DNA of 22,999 bases, taken from a virus. How positions within the stretch are numbered: the first letter of the stretch is position 1; each line of letters begins with the position of its first letter. Positions 19,721-22,999 of this stretch are shown here, piece by piece. The stretch is from IMG/VR virus record IMGVR_UViG_3300042502_001580, positions 1 through 22,999 of that record. One strand, 5' to 3'. The position numbers and the translations under genes are program-made. Under the pieces are notes generated by a model. It saw only the letters and a program-made list of their open reading frames with translations, was not told the origin of the DNA and did not search any database.

Positions 19721-21421
19721 ATGGCTCTTGCATTAAAAGATCGTGTTAAAGAAACAACTATTGTTGTAGGCACAGGAGCAGCTACTTTATTAGGCTCTAG
19801 CATTGGGTTTCAGCCTTTTTCTGTTGTTGGCAATGGCAATACTACTTATTACTGTATTTCAGATCAGTTTGGCTCTAATTGGGAAGTAGGTATTGGAACT
19901 TATACAGCTTCAGGGACTACTCTTGCTCGTACTACTGTCTTAGCATCTTCTAACGGTGGTGCATTAGTTGTATTTACAGCTGGTGTTAAAGATGTATTTG
20001 TAACTTACCCTGCTGAAAAAGGTGTTTGGCTAGACGCTAGTGGAAACGCTATAGGACTTGGAACTCCTGCTGCATTTGTTGGAACTAATATTACAGGTAC
20101 TGCTTCTGGATTAACCGCTGGTAATGTTACTACTAACGCCAATCTTACTGGGGCTATAATCTCTACAGGCAATGCAACATCTTTAGGGTCTTTTACTTCT
20201 TTACAATTAGCAACGGCTTTAACAAATGAAACTGGTACTGGTTCAGCGGTGTTTTCTGACAATGCCTCTTTATTAAACCCAACCTATACAGGCACACTCA
20301 CAGGTGGTACAGGCATACTGAACATAGGATCAGGTCAGGTTTATAAAGATGCGTCAGGCAACGTGGGGATTGGGACGAGTAGTCCAAGTTATCGTCTTGA
20401 AGTAAAAGGGGCATCTGCTACTGCTGGTCAATTAAGCATACATGACGGTACTGGGGATACAACTGTTTCGGGAGCGACAGCAGGGTCTTTATTGTTTCAA
20501 GCAAGAGATTCATCAATAAGAACAATAGCTGAAATTGATGCAGTTAATACCACCACTAATGGAACGGGTGGTGCAATGGTATTTCAAACTCGAATTAGTG
20601 ATGCTCTTGCAGAACGCATGAGGATTGATTCGGCAGGCAACGTGGGGATTGGGACGAGTTTGCCAGCAACAAAACTCCATGTTGCTGGAAATGCGCTTGT
20701 TCAAAATACCTCCGCATCTTTGCAAATTAACTCAACAACAACAGCACAAGCCAGATATTTAAATTTATCAAACTCAACAGATTCCAGCAATGCGTATTTA
20801 TATGCGGTTGGATATGGTGTTGGTTTGGTTCAAGCAGATGCAAATGCAAGTTCTAATGTGTATATAAGCACCCAAAACATAGAACGCATGCGCATCGACT
20901 CCTCCGGCAACGTGCTGGTGGGGGTTACGGCACCCATCGGAGGTTTAAATGCTGTTGGTCATTTTAAGAATGTCAATGCGGGTGCGGCTGGAATAGTTGT
21001 GGGAAATGCAGGAGGTACGTCTACAACCAATACAATACTCTTTACTAATTCAAATGGTACAGTTGGTGGAATCTCAACAAGTGGTTCTGCTACCGCTTTT
21101 AATACATCCTCAGACTACCGCCTAAAGAACACCATCGCACCAATGACAGGAGCTTTAGATAAAGTTGTATTACTTAAGCCGGTAACTTACAAGTGGATTG
21201 TAGATGGCTCAGATGGTCAAGGTTTCATAGCTCACGAACTGGCTGAAGTATGTCCTCATGCTGTAACAGGTGAAAAAGATGCTGTTGACAAATATGGTAT
21301 TCCAGTTTATCAAGGCATTGATACTTCATTCCTAGTAGCTACATTAACTGCAGCAATCCAAGAACTCAAAGCCATCATCGACACGCAACAAGAACAAATT
21401 AACTCTTTACTAGGAAAATAA
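19721..21421 (+). CDS. Tail fiber or spike with C-terminal S74 chaperone
   Basis: A 566-residue receptor-binding protein. N-terminal about 115 residues form a virion-attachment domain (DRVKETTIVVGTGAATL, GIGTYTASGTTLARTT). The middle has collagen-like or beta-helix repeats with three related blocks: GNVGIGTSSPSYRLEV, GNVGIGTSLPATKLHV and GNVLVGVTAPIGG. The C-terminal 103 residues are an intramolecular chaperone of peptidase family S74: Ser464-Asp-Tyr-Arg starts the domain, then GFIAHELAEVCP and a terminal coiled coil. It should trimerise the fiber and cut itself off before Ser464. Confidence 0.9.
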   Translation: MALALKDRVKETTIVVGTGAATLLGSSIGFQPFSVVGNGNTTYYCISDQFGSNWEVGIGTYTASGTTLARTTVLASSNGGALVVFTAGVKDVFVTYPAEKGVWLDASGNAIGLGTPAAFVGTNITGTASGLTAGNVTTNANLTGAIISTGNATSLGSFTSLQLATALTNETGTGSAVFSDNASLLNPTYTGTLTGGTGILNIGSGQVYKDASGNVGIGTSSPSYRLEVKGASATAGQLSIHDGTGDTTVSGATAGSLLFQARDSSIRTIAEIDAVNTTTNGTGGAMVFQTRISDALAERMRIDSAGNVGIGTSLPATKLHVAGNALVQNTSASLQINSTTTAQARYLNLSNSTDSSNAYLYAVGYGVGLVQADANASSNVYISTQNIERMRIDSSGNVLVGVTAPIGGLNAVGHFKNVNAGAAGIVVGNAGGTSTTNTILFTNSNGTVGGISTSGSATAFNTSSDYRLKNTIAPMTGALDKVVLLKPVTYKWIVDGSDGQGFIAHELAEVCPHAVTGEKDAVDKYGIPVYQGIDTSFLVATLTAAIQELKAIIDTQQEQINSLLGK

Positions 21422-21422
21422 A

Positions 21423-21752
21423 ATGATTACAAACACTTGGAATATCTTAGCGATGGATTGCAAACCTGATGTCAACGGTATGCTTGATTATGTCGTGACC
21501 TCACACTGGACACTTACAGCTACAGATGGAACTTACACAGGTTCGGTATATGGAACAGCATCATTTGAAGTTGATCCTGACAAACCTAATTATGTACCTT
21601 ATGCAGATTTAACTTTAGATCAAGTAGTTGCTTGGACACAAGATGCTTTGGGAGAAGAACAAGTAGCGTCTTACGAAACTAACGTAGCAAGCCAAATTGA
21701 AGCACAAATAAACCCGACTATTGTCACTCCACCTTTACCTTGGGTAGCCTAA
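21423..21752 (+). CDS. Fiber-region structural protein (DUF7936-like)
   Basis: A 109-residue protein beginning MITNTWNILAMDCKPDVNG, then DYVVTSHWTLTATDG, YVPYADLTLDQVVAWTQDAL and a PPLPWVA end. I associate WxIxxMxC, V.xxxWxxT and the final PLPW with the DUF7936 family seen after tail fibers in many marine and freshwater phages. Its function is unknown. It starts 1 nt after the fiber stop and shares one base with the next start. Confidence 0.68.
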   Translation: MITNTWNILAMDCKPDVNGMLDYVVTSHWTLTATDGTYTGSVYGTASFEVDPDKPNYVPYADLTLDQVVAWTQDALGEEQVASYETNVASQIEAQINPTIVTPPLPWVA

Positions 21753-21907
21753 TGATTAACCTAGAATTATCAGTACAAGAAATAAACTTAATCCTACAAG
21801 CATTGGGACAAGCTCCTTATGTGCAAGTTGCAGAACTTGTAGATAAAATAAAAGCACAAGCTGTACCTCAAGTTGAGGCGTTACCTAAAGAAGAGGTTGT
21901 GGAATGA
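21752..21907 (+). CDS. Small conserved phage protein (51 aa)
   Basis: MINLELSVQEINLILQALGQ then PYVQVAELVDKIKAQAVPQ. The order LxLxxxEVNxILxALxxxPYxxVxxLIxKIxxQ is, in my memory, widespread in short phage proteins encoded near fiber and lysis genes, of unknown role. Overlaps the next gene by 4 nt (ATGA) and the previous one by 1 nt. Confidence 0.7.
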   Translation: MINLELSVQEINLILQALGQAPYVQVAELVDKIKAQAVPQVEALPKEEVVE

Positions 21908-22065
21908 AATTTGACTGGTCAGAAGCCTCCACTAAACGTGGTCTTATTTGGGTAGGTACAGCTATTGTGGGTGCAGTTCTTATTTTTATGGGTAAGCCTA
22001 TAGATCAATTATTATTGCTTGCTAGTGGCGTTGCTGGTGGTCTTGGTATGATGTTTAAAGACTAA
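21904..22065 (+). CDS. Two-helix membrane protein, putative holin
   Basis: A 53-residue protein with two hydrophobic helices: RGLIWVGTAIVGAVLIFMG and QLLLLASGVAGGLGMMF, joined by KPID. The KRGLIW...GKPID...SGxAGGLG pattern belongs to a small holin-like group in phages as I recall. It would form membrane holes at lysis. It is separated from the lysozyme by the fiber genes, so it may act together with, or instead of, the 18615 product. Confidence 0.62.
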   Translation: MKFDWSEASTKRGLIWVGTAIVGAVLIFMGKPIDQLLLLASGVAGGLGMMFKD

Positions 22066-22676
22066 TGTTTGGGCTAACCGCTTTTGCACAATCTTCATTT
22101 GCTGATTTTGAGCATGATACAACATCGTATGGAAATTATTTATACGCAGGATTAGACGCTAATATTCTTAATAATAGAAGCATAACTGCATTAAATGGTG
22201 TTTATAATTACACAGGATCGGAAAGCAGTTTACTTGTTAATAGAAACTTAACAGCATCAAGCGCAGTAAATAGGACGATTGCTTTTTCAGAATTGCCTTT
22301 TGCTGGACTTGATTTAGTAACACAAAATAAATCTTATACCTATATAGGATTAACATCAGATTTACTGGTTAATAGAAGTTTAAGTGCATTACATGGAACT
22401 TATGCTTATACAGGCATGAATTCTGTTTCATCGCAAACACTGACAGCGTTAAATGGCGTTTATAACTATACAGGCAATAATGCAAGTTTACTTAAAGCCT
22501 TTAAAGTCTATGCCATTAATGGTGAATATAATTATGTAGGCTTTACATCAAGACGAAAGATATTTATTGGTAACTGGGAGATAGGAGAGGATTTTGTTGA
22601 TGTATGGACGTGTCAGGACGATAATGCTTCATCAGTATGGACAAAACAAACACCACCAACTGCAACTTGGAATTAA
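22065..22676 (+). CDS. Repeat-containing structural protein
   Basis: A 203-residue protein built of short repeats of about 25 residues: ALNGVYNYTG, ALHGTYAYTG, ALNGVYNYTG and AINGEYNYVG alternating with LLVNRNLTA, LLVNRSLSA and ILNNRSITA. The last 45 residues (RRKIFIGNWEIGEDFVDVW) differ and are rich in Trp. Such repeat proteins are found among virion or tail-associated proteins of phages. No signal peptide is evident. It follows the holin-like gene with a one-base overlap. Confidence 0.68.
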   Translation: MFGLTAFAQSSFADFEHDTTSYGNYLYAGLDANILNNRSITALNGVYNYTGSESSLLVNRNLTASSAVNRTIAFSELPFAGLDLVTQNKSYTYIGLTSDLLVNRSLSALHGTYAYTGMNSVSSQTLTALNGVYNYTGNNASLLKAFKVYAINGEYNYVGFTSRRKIFIGNWEIGEDFVDVWTCQDDNASSVWTKQTPPTATWN

Positions 22677-22679
22677 AAA

Positions 22680-22999
22680 ATGAATTATGCAGATATTGTA
22701 AGTTTAACGCTTGGTTATGCTGATAGGCAAGATACAGAGGTGACATCTCGCATTGATCTATTTATGCGTGTTACTGAGGCTCGCATTAATAGACTTCTTA
22801 TGACGCTTGATATGTCATGCAGAGCTACAACACCAATGAACAGCACAACTGAATATTATTCATTGCCAATCAACTATTCTGTTATGCGCTCTATTAAGGT
22901 TATTGATAATAATAACTCAAAAAGTAGAGTAACTTTGTTGCAAGTCAATCCAGAGCAGATGGCTAATCTGGTTAATAATGGTGAAACACAATTTCCATG
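22680..22999 (+). CDS. Head-to-tail adaptor, P22 gp4-like (partial)
   Basis: The first 106 codons of a gene that continues beyond the window: MNYADIVSLTLGYADRQDTE, then VTSRIDLFMRVTEARINRLL, STTEYYSLPINYSVMRSI and VTLLQVNPEQMANL. The pattern (R-x-D near the start, FM-x-x-x-E-x-R-INR-x-L, YY-x-LP-x-x-Y) is that of gp4-like adaptors that bind the portal ring and close the head. Starts 3 nt after the preceding stop. Confidence 0.75.
   Translation, partial: MNYADIVSLTLGYADRQDTEVTSRIDLFMRVTEARINRLLMTLDMSCRATTPMNSTTEYYSLPINYSVMRSIKVIDNNNSKSRVTLLQVNPEQMANLVNNGETQFP

Overview
The window is part of the genome of a tailed double-stranded DNA phage. Evidence: terminase subunits, portal, scaffold, an SU10/DUF5309-type capsid protein, a lysis cluster and an S74 tail fiber lie on the + strand, and a compact set of small early-type genes lies on the - strand. 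The portal family with its long coiled-coil Gln-rich C-terminus, plus a gp4-like adaptor at the right edge, point to a podovirus-like (P22-type) virion. A T4-type lysozyme, a probable lipoprotein and holin-like proteins suggest a Gram-negative host. The DNA is AT-rich. I cannot name the host; an aquatic proteobacterium is only a guess. No integrase, repressor, tRNA or CRISPR array is visible, so lysogeny is not supported here.

Layout. Bases 1-9812 are leftward (- strand). Going downstream from the central control region: a WYR-motif protein (9480-9812), a tiny membrane protein and its coupled partner (9135-9430), a non-coding dyad-rich stretch (8702-9134), a DUF3102 gene pair (7564-8621), a dense run of overlapping small genes (3790-7475) ending with a GIY-YIG-like gene, a primase-helicase preceded by a 25-codon leader ORF (1529-3678), a frameshifted WYR paralogue (1100-1425), a DUF6378 gene and a thymidylate-synthase-family gene running off the left edge. 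That last gene carries Asp where thymidylate synthases carry the substrate-reading Asn, which is the signature of dCMP-specific hydroxymethylases.

Bases 9813-10408 are the divergent control region. It holds two 77-bp direct repeats, each with a leftward promoter-like sequence, then a cluster of CCWGG-containing hairpins, a GC-rich G-tract that is a candidate packaging site, a 17-bp perfect palindrome and a rightward promoter. Bases 10409-22999 are rightward (late): terS, terL, a 22-codon basic peptide, an Rmf-like protein, a stand-alone zinc-peptidase-like protein, portal, a small protein, scaffold, capsid (with its own promoter and terminator), a PASTA-domain protein, holin-like protein, lysozyme, fiber proteins, a second holin-like protein and an adaptor.

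The regulatory pattern is the most striking feature. Five leftward promoter-like elements, three of them sharing TTTACATA at -35, are each followed 4-6 nt after the -10 by an inverted repeat. The sequence of the repeat differs each time but its position does not, so the leftward mRNAs would start with a hairpin. Together with the possible cytosine-modification enzyme and several unlisted tiny membrane ORFs, this is the best candidate for something undescribed.
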